From: an uncultured Prevotellaceae bacterium
GTDB taxonomy: Bacteria > Bacteroidota > Bacteroidia > Bacteroidales > Bacteroidaceae
DNA: 64,000 nt
Direction: 5' to 3'
Assembly: GCA_900319225.1 (NCBI GenBank)
Contig: ONNV01000006.1
Location: forward strand, 109,274 to 173,273
Part shown: positions 26,853 to 34,185 of the stretch, piece by piece
How the letters are laid out: every line of letters starts with the position of its first letter
Numbering within the stretch: the first letter of the stretch is position 1
Notes under the pieces: generated by a model
The model's input: the letters and a program-made list of their open reading frames with translations, nothing else
What the model was told of the DNA's origin: nothing
The model's database searches: none
Translations under genes and position numbers: made by a program

Positions 26853-27688
26853 TTTAGCGGATCAAAGAGCCGATGGCACATTTCATCGGTCATGGGTTTA
26901 TGGTATGCCAGGTTGTACATGTAGCCCGATTTGATGGATGCGTACGGCATGATGTGTCTGATTACATCACCCATATCCTTGGGCTCCACGCCAAAATAGG
27001 CTGGGGCAAAGATATTCCAGTGCTGCTGCATCTGCTCGGGTTTAAGGTGGAACAGGTTGTCCGTCATCTCAGGATTCGGTATCTGACATACACGCCAGCA
27101 CATTCCCAAATCCCATTCGGGCGCACCGTATGCAGCCTGGCCTATGTCAATCCAGAGGTTGCGGCGGCCATCGGTTATTATATTACCTATCTGCATATCA
27201 CCGTGAAGGCAGGTGGGGGTATCGGGAATCCTATCCAGTATGGGCAGGACAATGTCGCGGGCAAAAGCCGGAACCACATCCTCTCTATTGTAGAACTCCT
27301 CAATACGTTTCTTCATGGAGGGCAGCCTGGAGGTATCGGCCTTGACGGCATGGAGTTCACGGGCCACGCGGGCAAAGGTAAGGCTCACCTCCTCCATCCG
27401 GTCGGGCTCCTGCGATATGATACGCGCAAACGAGCGCTTGCCTTCTATCAGCTCATACTCGGCACCTACCCTCTCACCATCGGTTACCAGCCTGTAGGGA
27501 CGTGGCGTGGGCACACCCAGCTCATACATCGCCTGCGCTGCCCCAAACTCATCCACGGCCACATCGGCTTCAAAACCGGGATTGTACAACTTGGCAAGGC
27601 GCTTATCTGTTTTGTGGGTATATGCCACTCCCTGACCGCCCTCACCGGTCTTAACGTAATCTTCAATATTAATCTTCTCGTAGTCCAT
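26849..27688 (-). CDS. TIGR02172-type aminoglycoside-phosphotransferase-fold protein
   Basis: The ATG at 27688 gives 279 residues; a GTG at 27712 would add eight. Kinase-like APH motifs are visible: KTGEGGQGVAYTH (nucleotide loop), AEYELIEGKRSF, CLHGDMQIGNII (catalytic HGDxxxxN) and WIDIGQAAYGAPEWDLG (metal-binding Asp). This matches the small-molecule phosphotransferase family TIGR02172; the substrate is unknown. The coding region is bracketed by an 11-bp direct repeat TTTTGCGTCAC (26842-26852 and 27703-27713). It is the last gene of the PARG cluster. Confidence 0.82.
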   Translation of the reverse strand: MDYEKINIEDYVKTGEGGQGVAYTHKTDKRLAKLYNPGFEADVAVDEFGAAQAMYELGVPTPRPYRLVTDGERVGAEYELIEGKRSFARIISQEPDRMEEVSLTFARVARELHAVKADTSRLPSMKKRIEEFYNREDVVPAFARDIVLPILDRIPDTPTCLHGDMQIGNIITDGRRNLWIDIGQAAYGAPEWDLGMCWRVCQIPNPEMTDNLFHLKPEQMQQHWNIFAPAYFGVEPKDMGDVIRHIMPYASIKSGYMYNLAYHKPMTDEMCHRLFDPLK

Positions 27689-27708
27689 AATTATAATTAT
27701 CTTTTGCG

Positions 27709-27894
27709 TCACATCAAATAACGGGTGCGCAAGATTTCGATATCGGCGTCGGTAAGGCCTAGGGGATCCCTAATATAGGCCGATGCCAGACCGGTGCGGC
27801 CATCGGCCGTTACATAACCGCCCAGGTCACGCGCATTGATTATTCCCTTTACCGGCAGGAACTGCAGAGTCTGAATTTCATTTTGAAACAACAT
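27709..27894 (-). pseudogene. Truncated tyrosine phosphatase (Y_phosphatase3-like) N-terminus
   Basis: The 61-codon frame reads GIINARDLGGYVTADGRTGL and then LTDADIEIL, the N-terminal signature of Y_phosphatase3-type enzymes, which normally have about 250 residues. It stops before any HCxxGxxR active site. The stop codon TGA lies in the GTGACGCAAAA repeat that also ends the next gene, suggesting a deletion or insertion joined here. It begins 6 bp after the PARG-like gene. Confidence 0.7.
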
Positions 27895-27900
27895 AGTCCT

Positions 27901-28887
27901 TTATTTACTGAATTCCTTGAGGAACGGCTTGAAATTGTTGCTCGATGGTGAGTCTATGATTGCAAATACAATCTTTCTGAAACGGTCCACGAACTCCTCC
28001 TCGTCCAGGACCTGATGGAACAGACGCGCCATCTGGGCAGGCGGAGTGCAGAACGCCCCGCAACCCAATGCGCCCAACACCAGACTATCATGCCCTTTAA
28101 GTATACCGATGCGCAGTATGGTGCGTATCTTTTCCTTCAGTATTGGCTTATCGGCCTCCGGGATATTGCCGTTTTCATCAAGAGAGTTGTGCCCGTGTTT
28201 GGGGTTGTAATTGAGTGATGCCACCGATATCACCGCTGCCCGGAAAGGATTGTCCAGCAGAGCATAGCCCTCATCCTTCGTGGCACGAAAGAACGTGATT
28301 CCCGGACTGTAGATACCGCCGTAAGTATTATCCATAGGGTATCGCTCTGCACGGCGTTTGACACCCACCATATCGGCCAGGTCGCCGTATCGGCCTCCCG
28401 GCAGTGAGAACTGGTAGAGCGATATTGCCAGCGTACTGCGACGGCAAAGGTCCTCCTCCTGGGCACTGGAGCCCTGCAGCACCCCGCCTCCGGGATGGTA
28501 CAGGCTGGCCATATTGAGCAGAGCCGGATTGTACCCCTGCTCCACCAGATCCCGCGTAGCCAGGATGCAATCCTGATTTATCACCTGAAAAATGTGAAAT
28601 TGGGGACAGTCCCCTTTTCCACATTTTGGCAAAACGTGGAAAAGGGGACTGTCCCCAATTTCACATTTTTCAGTAAACATCTGCGAATCCTCAACGAACT
28701 GCCCGCCAACCGGCAGACTAACCACCTTGTCAGTCTCCGTACGGTAGGCTCCGTCACGGAAAATATCAAGGTTATGGGTAAACACCTTGGTCAGCAACGC
28801 CCGCTTGGCATCACCGCCACGCGATACCGACGCTTTCCACCACCCGTTAAGCCAGATCTGGCTGTTCCACTGCTGAGCTCTAAGCAT
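27901..28887 (-). CDS. TIGR02452 family poly(ADP-ribose) glycohydrolase-like protein with internal REP
   Basis: The 328-residue protein has the microbial PARG catalytic motif HPGGGVLQGSSAQEEDLCRR (GGG-x7-QEE, residues 133-145), preceded by NPALLNMASLYHP and followed by a macrodomain-like core (NTYGGIYSPGITFFR, GALGCGAFCTPP). The family removes ADP-ribose from proteins or related molecules. Residues about 72-101 are encoded by an 89-bp palindrome of the GACAGTCCCC family, read through in frame. The insertion precedes the catalytic domain, so the product may still be active. Confidence 0.85.
   Translation of the reverse strand: MLRAQQWNSQIWLNGWWKASVSRGGDAKRALLTKVFTHNLDIFRDGAYRTETDKVVSLPVGGQFVEDSQMFTEKCEIGDSPLFHVLPKCGKGDCPQFHIFQVINQDCILATRDLVEQGYNPALLNMASLYHPGGGVLQGSSAQEEDLCRRSTLAISLYQFSLPGGRYGDLADMVGVKRRAERYPMDNTYGGIYSPGITFFRATKDEGYALLDNPFRAAVISVASLNYNPKHGHNSLDENGNIPEADKPILKEKIRTILRIGILKGHDSLVLGALGCGAFCTPPAQMARLFHQVLDEEEFVDRFRKIVFAIIDSPSSNNFKPFLKEFSK
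28585..28673. repeat. REP-like 89-bp palindrome inside the PARG-like gene
   Basis: The arms run from CTGAAAAATGTGAAATTGGG to its complement, with GGGGACAGTCCCC in each arm and near-perfect pairing to the centre near 28629. The frame is kept open. Confidence 0.92.
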
Positions 28888-28916
28888 TATTCCTGTTTTT
28901 TCTAAAAAAAATTGTA

Positions 28917-29813
28917 TTATAATCCTGCCTTTCTCTTTGACGAGTTGTTCTGCTGCAGCAACTCCACGAACTTCTGTGCCGATGTCTTATGGTACGAGCC
29001 CATCAGATAATGGTAACATCCGTCCATACGGCCGTCACGGTGGGCGATCGGAATTGCCTCAAGACCCTGAATGTCACGGATAGACTCCTCGGACAGCATG
29101 GTTACCAGCGAGCTGTTGGCAATCAGGTCCAGCAGGGAGCGGACGCTGTTTATCTCCAGGCGGATATCCAGGCTCACATTCTGGGCATACAGGATGGACT
29201 CCAGCGTATCCCTGGCCTGAAGGCCTTTTGACGGGAGGGCCAGCGGAAACCGTGTCAGGTCCTGTACCGATGCCTCCTTACCCACCCCCTTGAGCACGCC
29301 CTTACGGGCTATCAGACAGAGGCGGCTCTGGAACAGCAGATGTGACTCAATGCGGTCATCACCTATAGGTGACTTGTATGTCAGGGCCAGGTCAAGTTCA
29401 TGATCCAGCATTTTCTGCCTCAGCATCTCCTTAGATGTGATGATGATGCTCAGACGTATATGAGGGAACTGACGGTAAAAATCCAGCACCGTCTGTTTTA
29501 GCAGGGGGCCGAACGCATAGGTACAACCTACGCTGAGCGTACCCACATGCAGGTTCTTCACGTCACGGATTCGGTCCGTTCCCGCCTGAGCATACTCCAG
29601 CAGCTGCACGGCACACGGATAGAACTGCTCACCATAGTCACTCAGGCCCACATGACGGGTGTCACGCGTAAGCAGCTCCACGCCCAGTTCCTCCTCAAGT
29701 TTGCGTATCTGCTGCGATATGGTACTCTGCGTGATGAACAGTGATTTTGACGCCAGCGAGTAACTCTTAAGACGCGCCACCTCAACAAAATATTTAAGCT
29801 GTCTGAGTTCCAT
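28917..29813 (-). CDS. LysR family transcriptional regulator
   Basis: The 298-residue product has the LysR winged helix-turn-helix at its N-terminus (MELRQLKYFVEVARLKSYSLA; SKSLFITQSTISQQIRKLEEELG) and a type 2 periplasmic-binding-like effector domain (about 90-290). The sequence style is like OxyR/CynR-type members, but no pair of redox Cys is evident. It is 29 bp upstream of the PARG-like gene on the same strand, so it may be the first gene of that unit. Promoter-like TATATTTG at 29836. Confidence 0.93.
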   Translation of the reverse strand: MELRQLKYFVEVARLKSYSLASKSLFITQSTISQQIRKLEEELGVELLTRDTRHVGLSDYGEQFYPCAVQLLEYAQAGTDRIRDVKNLHVGTLSVGCTYAFGPLLKQTVLDFYRQFPHIRLSIIITSKEMLRQKMLDHELDLALTYKSPIGDDRIESHLLFQSRLCLIARKGVLKGVGKEASVQDLTRFPLALPSKGLQARDTLESILYAQNVSLDIRLEINSVRSLLDLIANSSLVTMLSEESIRDIQGLEAIPIAHRDGRMDGCYHYLMGSYHKTSAQKFVELLQQNNSSKRKAGL

Positions 29814-29835
29814 TTGCCATTGGTTTTAAGACATG

Positions 29836-29843
29836 CAAATATA
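29836..29843 (-). promoter_or_regulatory. Bacteroidales -7 element
   Basis: TATATTTG on the minus strand, 22 bp upstream of the LysR gene. Confidence 0.5.
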
Positions 29844-29922
29844 CCGTTTATTTATCGATTACACCGAACAATTCTATCGAAACAAACCATAATCGTTAAT
29901 AAAAATACTATATTGTAATATA

Positions 29923-29930
29923 TACCTTTG
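29923..29930 (+). promoter_or_regulatory. Bacteroidales -7 element
   Basis: TACCTTTG, 36 bp upstream of the ATG at 29967; divergent from the LysR promoter about 80 bp away. Confidence 0.6.
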
Positions 29931-29966
29931 CGTGCTTTTAATAAAACAGCTTGTTTTACAGCTAAA

Positions 29967-31562
29967 ATGAACAAATCCATAGCAATCATCGCCCTGGCAC
30001 TTCTTGCAACAGTATCATGCAACAGGGCACCCAAATCACCTTTCATCCGTAAGGTATCCGAATACGCAATCGTAAAGATTGAGCAGCCGGACCTGAGTGA
30101 CATCACAGACAACGGAAAAGAAGTCCTGAACCTCTATCGCTTTATTGCCGATGAGATTGACGCCATCTACTGGGAGCAGTATTACGGCTGCAAGGACTCA
30201 CTGCTCAATGAGATCACAGACCCGTTCCAGAAACTGTACGCCAAGATAAACTACGGCCCCTGGGACCGTTTTACCGGAAAGTCATTTGTCGATGGCTACG
30301 CAGACCGTCTGCCGGGAGCCGGATTCTACCCCGCAGACATGACACGTGAGGAGTTCGATGCATGGGACAACCCCGACAAGAACAGCCCTTACACCCTGAT
30401 CCGCCGCGCCGAGGACGGTTCACTCCAGGCCGTTTGGTATCACGATGCATTCCGTGAGCATCTGGACAGGATCCAGAGCTATCTGATTGCCGCATCCGGC
30501 ATCACCATCAAGCCCAGCGTAAGCAAGTACCTGCAGGCCAAGGCTCAGGCCCTCCTGACTGACAACTACTACGAGAGCGCACTTGCATGGCTTGACATGG
30601 ATGACAGCAAGATGGACCTGGTAATCGGTCCCAATGAGACTGCCGACGACCAGCTGCTGGGCATTAAGCGTTCATATGAAGCATTCGTACTGCTCAAGAA
30701 CATGGCCCGCACCGAAGAGCTGATGAAGTATGTATCACGCATTGAGGAGTTCCAGCAGGACCTTCCCGGTGACTCCGCATTCAAGACATTCCAGCCCGGC
30801 ACCGGTTCAAACATCTTCTCATGCAACGCCCTCTACTACGCAGGTAAGGCCAACGCAGGTGTAAAGGTAATAGCACTCAACCTGCCGTATGATGCCGATG
30901 TACAGCGCGACCGCGGCACACGCACCATCCTGCTTGAGAACATCATCAACGCCAAGTACAACCACATTATCAACCCCACAGGCCAGGTCCTGTTGGAGCC
31001 TGACTACATAGAGCACCTGTCACAGAACGCATTTTTCTGGAACATCGTGTTCCGCGAGGTTGCACACGGACTGGGTGTAAAGGAGACAGTCAACGGCAAG
31101 GGCAGTGTTGAGGACGCCCTGGGACGCACCGCACTCACATTTGAGGAGATCAAGGCAAACGCAGCAGGAATCCTGCTTGTATGCAAACTCCAGAACCACT
31201 ATGACATCCATGACCTGTTCACCAAGGAGGATGCCCTTACAACATTCTTTGCATCTCTGGTTCGCAGCGAGCGTTTCGGCGACGGCTCAGCACTGGGACG
31301 TGCCAACATAATCATCTACAACTACCTGCAGGAGGCCGGTGCTTTCCAGCGTAAGGAGTCCGGACGTTACATCCTGGATTTTGCCAGGATGGAGGCAGCC
31401 CTCTCAGACCTGACAGCCCTGGTTCTCAAGACACAGGCTACCGGCGACAAGGAATTCGCCCTGGATTTTGAGCAGCGCTACTCAAAACTCAATGACAACT
31501 ACAGCACAGACCTGATGAATCTGGGACTCGAGAAGATCCCTGCCGACATAAGATTTAAATGA
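29967..31562 (+). CDS. Lipoprotein of the M49 (dipeptidyl peptidase III-like) family with altered zinc motif
   Basis: The ATG at 29967 gives 531 residues with a lipobox (ATVSC, Cys18). The body resembles Bacteroidetes DPP III-like proteins: YYESALAWLDM, DLVIGPNETADDQLLGIKRSYEAF, and FFWNIVFREVAHGLGVKETVNGKG. In active relatives the last region reads HExxHGLG with a distal E..KAD. Here the first His is Arg (REVAH, residues 363-367) and the distal part reads EEIKAN. Zinc binding is therefore doubtful and the protein may be a non-catalytic binder. It leads an operon with an SLC13 carrier (10 bp) and a porin. Confidence 0.75.
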   Translation: MNKSIAIIALALLATVSCNRAPKSPFIRKVSEYAIVKIEQPDLSDITDNGKEVLNLYRFIADEIDAIYWEQYYGCKDSLLNEITDPFQKLYAKINYGPWDRFTGKSFVDGYADRLPGAGFYPADMTREEFDAWDNPDKNSPYTLIRRAEDGSLQAVWYHDAFREHLDRIQSYLIAASGITIKPSVSKYLQAKAQALLTDNYYESALAWLDMDDSKMDLVIGPNETADDQLLGIKRSYEAFVLLKNMARTEELMKYVSRIEEFQQDLPGDSAFKTFQPGTGSNIFSCNALYYAGKANAGVKVIALNLPYDADVQRDRGTRTILLENIINAKYNHIINPTGQVLLEPDYIEHLSQNAFFWNIVFREVAHGLGVKETVNGKGSVEDALGRTALTFEEIKANAAGILLVCKLQNHYDIHDLFTKEDALTTFFASLVRSERFGDGSALGRANIIIYNYLQEAGAFQRKESGRYILDFARMEAALSDLTALVLKTQATGDKEFALDFEQRYSKLNDNYSTDLMNLGLEKIPADIRFK

Positions 31563-31572
31563 ACCAATTAAT

Positions 31573-33033
31573 ATGAGCGACAAGAAATTCAATTTCAAAA
31601 TGTGCGTGCTCCTGCCTGTTGTGCTGGCTGTGACGCTCTTCTTATGGGTAGTACCCGTTGATTTTTACGGCATTGAGGCCCTCACTGTAGTACAGCAGCG
31701 TGTAATTGCACTGTTCGTATTCGCAGCCCTCATGTGGATGTTTGAGATCATCCCCAACTGGACCACATCGCTGTTACTTATAGTACTTACATTGCTCACC
31801 ATATCCGATAAGGGTATCAGCCTGTTCTGCGACCCCAAATATGGAACTCTGGTAAGCTACAAGAGCCTTATGGCATCATTCGCCGATCCGGTTGTGATGC
31901 TGTTCATGGGTGGATTCGTACTGGCCATCATGGCCGAGAAGTACGGTCTTGACGTAACCCTGGCACGTATCCTCCTCAAGCCTTTCGGCACCAAGCCGAG
32001 CATGGTTCTGCTTGGATTCCTTGTAGTCATAGCAATATTCTCAATGTTCATGTCAAACACCGCCACCGCAGCCATGATGCTTGCATTCCTGGCTCCCGTG
32101 CTCCAGGTTCTCCCGGCCGATGACAAGGGCCGCATAGGTCTGTCACTCGCCATCCCGGTTGCAGCCAACATCGGTGGTATCGGCACACCTATCGGCACGC
32201 CTCCTAACGCAACAGCCGTACGTTTCCTCACTGAGGCCGGTTATGAGGTTACATTCTCCGAGTGGTCAATGAGAATGATTCCGTTCGTGCTCATCATGAT
32301 TCTCGTAGCATGGGTTCTGCTCCAGTTCATATTCCCCTTCAAGACCAAGAAGCTGGAACTCAACATCCCTGAGAACAAGCGTCCCGTTGACTGGAAGACC
32401 TACGTTGTATGGATCACATTCATCGGTACCATCCTGCTCTGGGCAACCGAGAGCCTTACCGGTATCAACTCAAACGTAGTTGCACTCATACCTCTGGGCG
32501 TTCTCACCATGACAGGCATATTCACCAAGGATGATATCAAGGAGATCAACTGGACAGTTCTCTGGTTAGTAGCCGGAGGTTTTGCACTGGGTACTTCACT
32601 GCAGGGCACAGGTCTGGCCAAGACACTCATCAACGCCATCCCGTTCGGTTCAATGAGCGTGCTGAGCGTTCTGCTCATCGCAGGTTTCGTTTGCTACTTC
32701 CTGTCAAACTTCATCAGCAACTCTGCCACCGCTGCACTGCTCATTCCTATCCTGATTGTAGTTGCACAGGGTATGGCCGATCCCGCAGCCGCCAACAACG
32801 CATCATTCATGGCACTTGGTGGCACACACGCTATGATTTCATTCATTGCAGTCTGCGCATCAATAGCCATGCTGTTCCCCATATCCACACCGCCTAATGC
32901 CATCGCATCAAGCACCGGTCTGGTTCAGACCAAGGATATGGCCAAGGTGGGCATCATAGTAGGCGCCATAGGTTTCACTCTGGGTTTCTTCTGGCTCACC
33001 AAGATATTCCCGTTTCAAGTAATTGCTCAATAA
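31573..33033 (+). CDS. SLC13/DASS family anion:sodium symporter
   Basis: The 486-residue protein is very hydrophobic with about 11 membrane segments. It has both DASS clamshell motifs: SNTATAAMM in the first half and SNSATAALLIP in the second, each followed by a TPPN loop (GTPIGTPPNATAV; FPISTPPNAIASS). These bind Na+ and a carboxylate or sulfate group in VcINDY-type carriers. Likely substrates are C4-dicarboxylates or other small anions. It lies between the M49-like lipoprotein and a porin, an apparent outer-to-inner uptake route. Confidence 0.92.
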   Translation: MSDKKFNFKMCVLLPVVLAVTLFLWVVPVDFYGIEALTVVQQRVIALFVFAALMWMFEIIPNWTTSLLLIVLTLLTISDKGISLFCDPKYGTLVSYKSLMASFADPVVMLFMGGFVLAIMAEKYGLDVTLARILLKPFGTKPSMVLLGFLVVIAIFSMFMSNTATAAMMLAFLAPVLQVLPADDKGRIGLSLAIPVAANIGGIGTPIGTPPNATAVRFLTEAGYEVTFSEWSMRMIPFVLIMILVAWVLLQFIFPFKTKKLELNIPENKRPVDWKTYVVWITFIGTILLWATESLTGINSNVVALIPLGVLTMTGIFTKDDIKEINWTVLWLVAGGFALGTSLQGTGLAKTLINAIPFGSMSVLSVLLIAGFVCYFLSNFISNSATAALLIPILIVVAQGMADPAAANNASFMALGGTHAMISFIAVCASIAMLFPISTPPNAIASSTGLVQTKDMAKVGIIVGAIGFTLGFFWLTKIFPFQVIAQ

Positions 33034-33046
33034 TGAATTATCCAAT

Positions 33047-34105
33047 ATGAAAAAACTTATTCTTACAGCTTTTGCAGCATGCCTTTCCGTTCTGCCCGCC
33101 ATGTCACAGGACGCAGAATGGAGCCGCGACCTCAAGGATTTTGCATCAACCCCCAAGGTTGGAGGTTACGCTATAGGCAAATACGCATACACAAGCAAGG
33201 ACGGCGAGAAATCTGACAACAGTTTCAGCCAGCGTCTGGTACGTCTCTATGTTGACGGATCTATACTGACCGATTTCAAGTACCGCGTTCAGGTCCAGAT
33301 CAACAACGCCTCTTTCCACATGAAAGACTACTATGTTGAGTGGGCACACTGGAAAGAGTTCTCAGTAAAGGTTGGTCAGTACAAGCGCGCATTCCTGTTT
33401 GAGAACCCCTATAACCCTTGGAACGTAGGTTTCGGTGACTATTCACAGATCACCAAGATGTTCTCCGGTATGGGTGACTACTGCGGAGAGCCCAGTTCAA
33501 CCGGTGGCCGCGACCAGGGTATCCAGTTCCAGGGTGACCTGTTCCCCATCGGCGACGGTTTCCGTCTGGTACACTACCAGCTCCAGCTCATGAACGGTCA
33601 GGGTATCAACGTGGCCGATGAGAACTCCCGCAAGGACCTTATCGGAACAATCCAGTTCCAGCCCATCAAGGACCTCTACATAGGAGCATTCGGATGGAAA
33701 GGCAACTACACATCAAACGGTGTTACAGTTGACCGTAACCGTTGGGCTCTCTCTGCCAAGTATGAGCACAATGACTGGAGCGCACGTGCCGAGTTCGTAA
33801 AATCAAAGGGCCACAAGATCAGCGATTACAATGCTCTGGACGGTTCATTCACAGGTGCAGGCAAGGCCGATGGCTGGTATGCAGCTGTAGGTGTTCCCGT
33901 AAATGACTGGATCAAGATTTACGGTAAGTATGACGTTTACCGCGAAGAGGCCAGCAAGGATACACAGAAGACCATGTACTGCATTGCTCCCAACCTGCAG
34001 ATTCACAAGAACCTGATGCTGCAGCTTCAGTACAACTACGTTGACAATCAGCTCTCATCATCACATTGGAATGAGTTCTGGGCAGAGTTCTATGTAAGAT
34101 TCTAA
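33047..34105 (+). CDS. Porin of the OprO/OprP-like type
   Basis: The ATG at 33047 gives a signal peptide (MKKLILTAFAACLSVLPAMSQ); 352 residues. Strand patterns with short turns (YRVQVQINNASFHMKDYYVEW, VKVGQYKRAFLFENPYNPW) match the phosphate-selective porin O/P group common in Bacteroidetes, and it ends EFWAEFYVRF. It follows the carrier gene by 13 bp and probably delivers its substrate through the outer membrane. Confidence 0.85.
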   Translation: MKKLILTAFAACLSVLPAMSQDAEWSRDLKDFASTPKVGGYAIGKYAYTSKDGEKSDNSFSQRLVRLYVDGSILTDFKYRVQVQINNASFHMKDYYVEWAHWKEFSVKVGQYKRAFLFENPYNPWNVGFGDYSQITKMFSGMGDYCGEPSSTGGRDQGIQFQGDLFPIGDGFRLVHYQLQLMNGQGINVADENSRKDLIGTIQFQPIKDLYIGAFGWKGNYTSNGVTVDRNRWALSAKYEHNDWSARAEFVKSKGHKISDYNALDGSFTGAGKADGWYAAVGVPVNDWIKIYGKYDVYREEASKDTQKTMYCIAPNLQIHKNLMLQLQYNYVDNQLSSSHWNEFWAEFYVRF

Positions 34106-34129
34106 TATCTAATAGTTGTTTATATTGAA

Positions 34130-34164
34130 AGAGGGCCATTGCGGGTGATCCGCAGTGGCCCTCT
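34130..34164. terminator. Bidirectional hairpin between porin and metE
   Basis: AGAGGGCCATTGCGG (34130-34144) pairs over 15 bp, with one G-T, with CCGCAGTGGCCCTCT (34150-34164). It sits between two convergent stop codons. Confidence 0.75.
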
Positions 34165-34185
34165 GCCTTATGTATGGTTCAGTTC

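Noticed and set aside
28581-28769. Separate small gene over the PARG palindrome
   Set aside because: It arises from the other frames of the palindrome and has no independent support.
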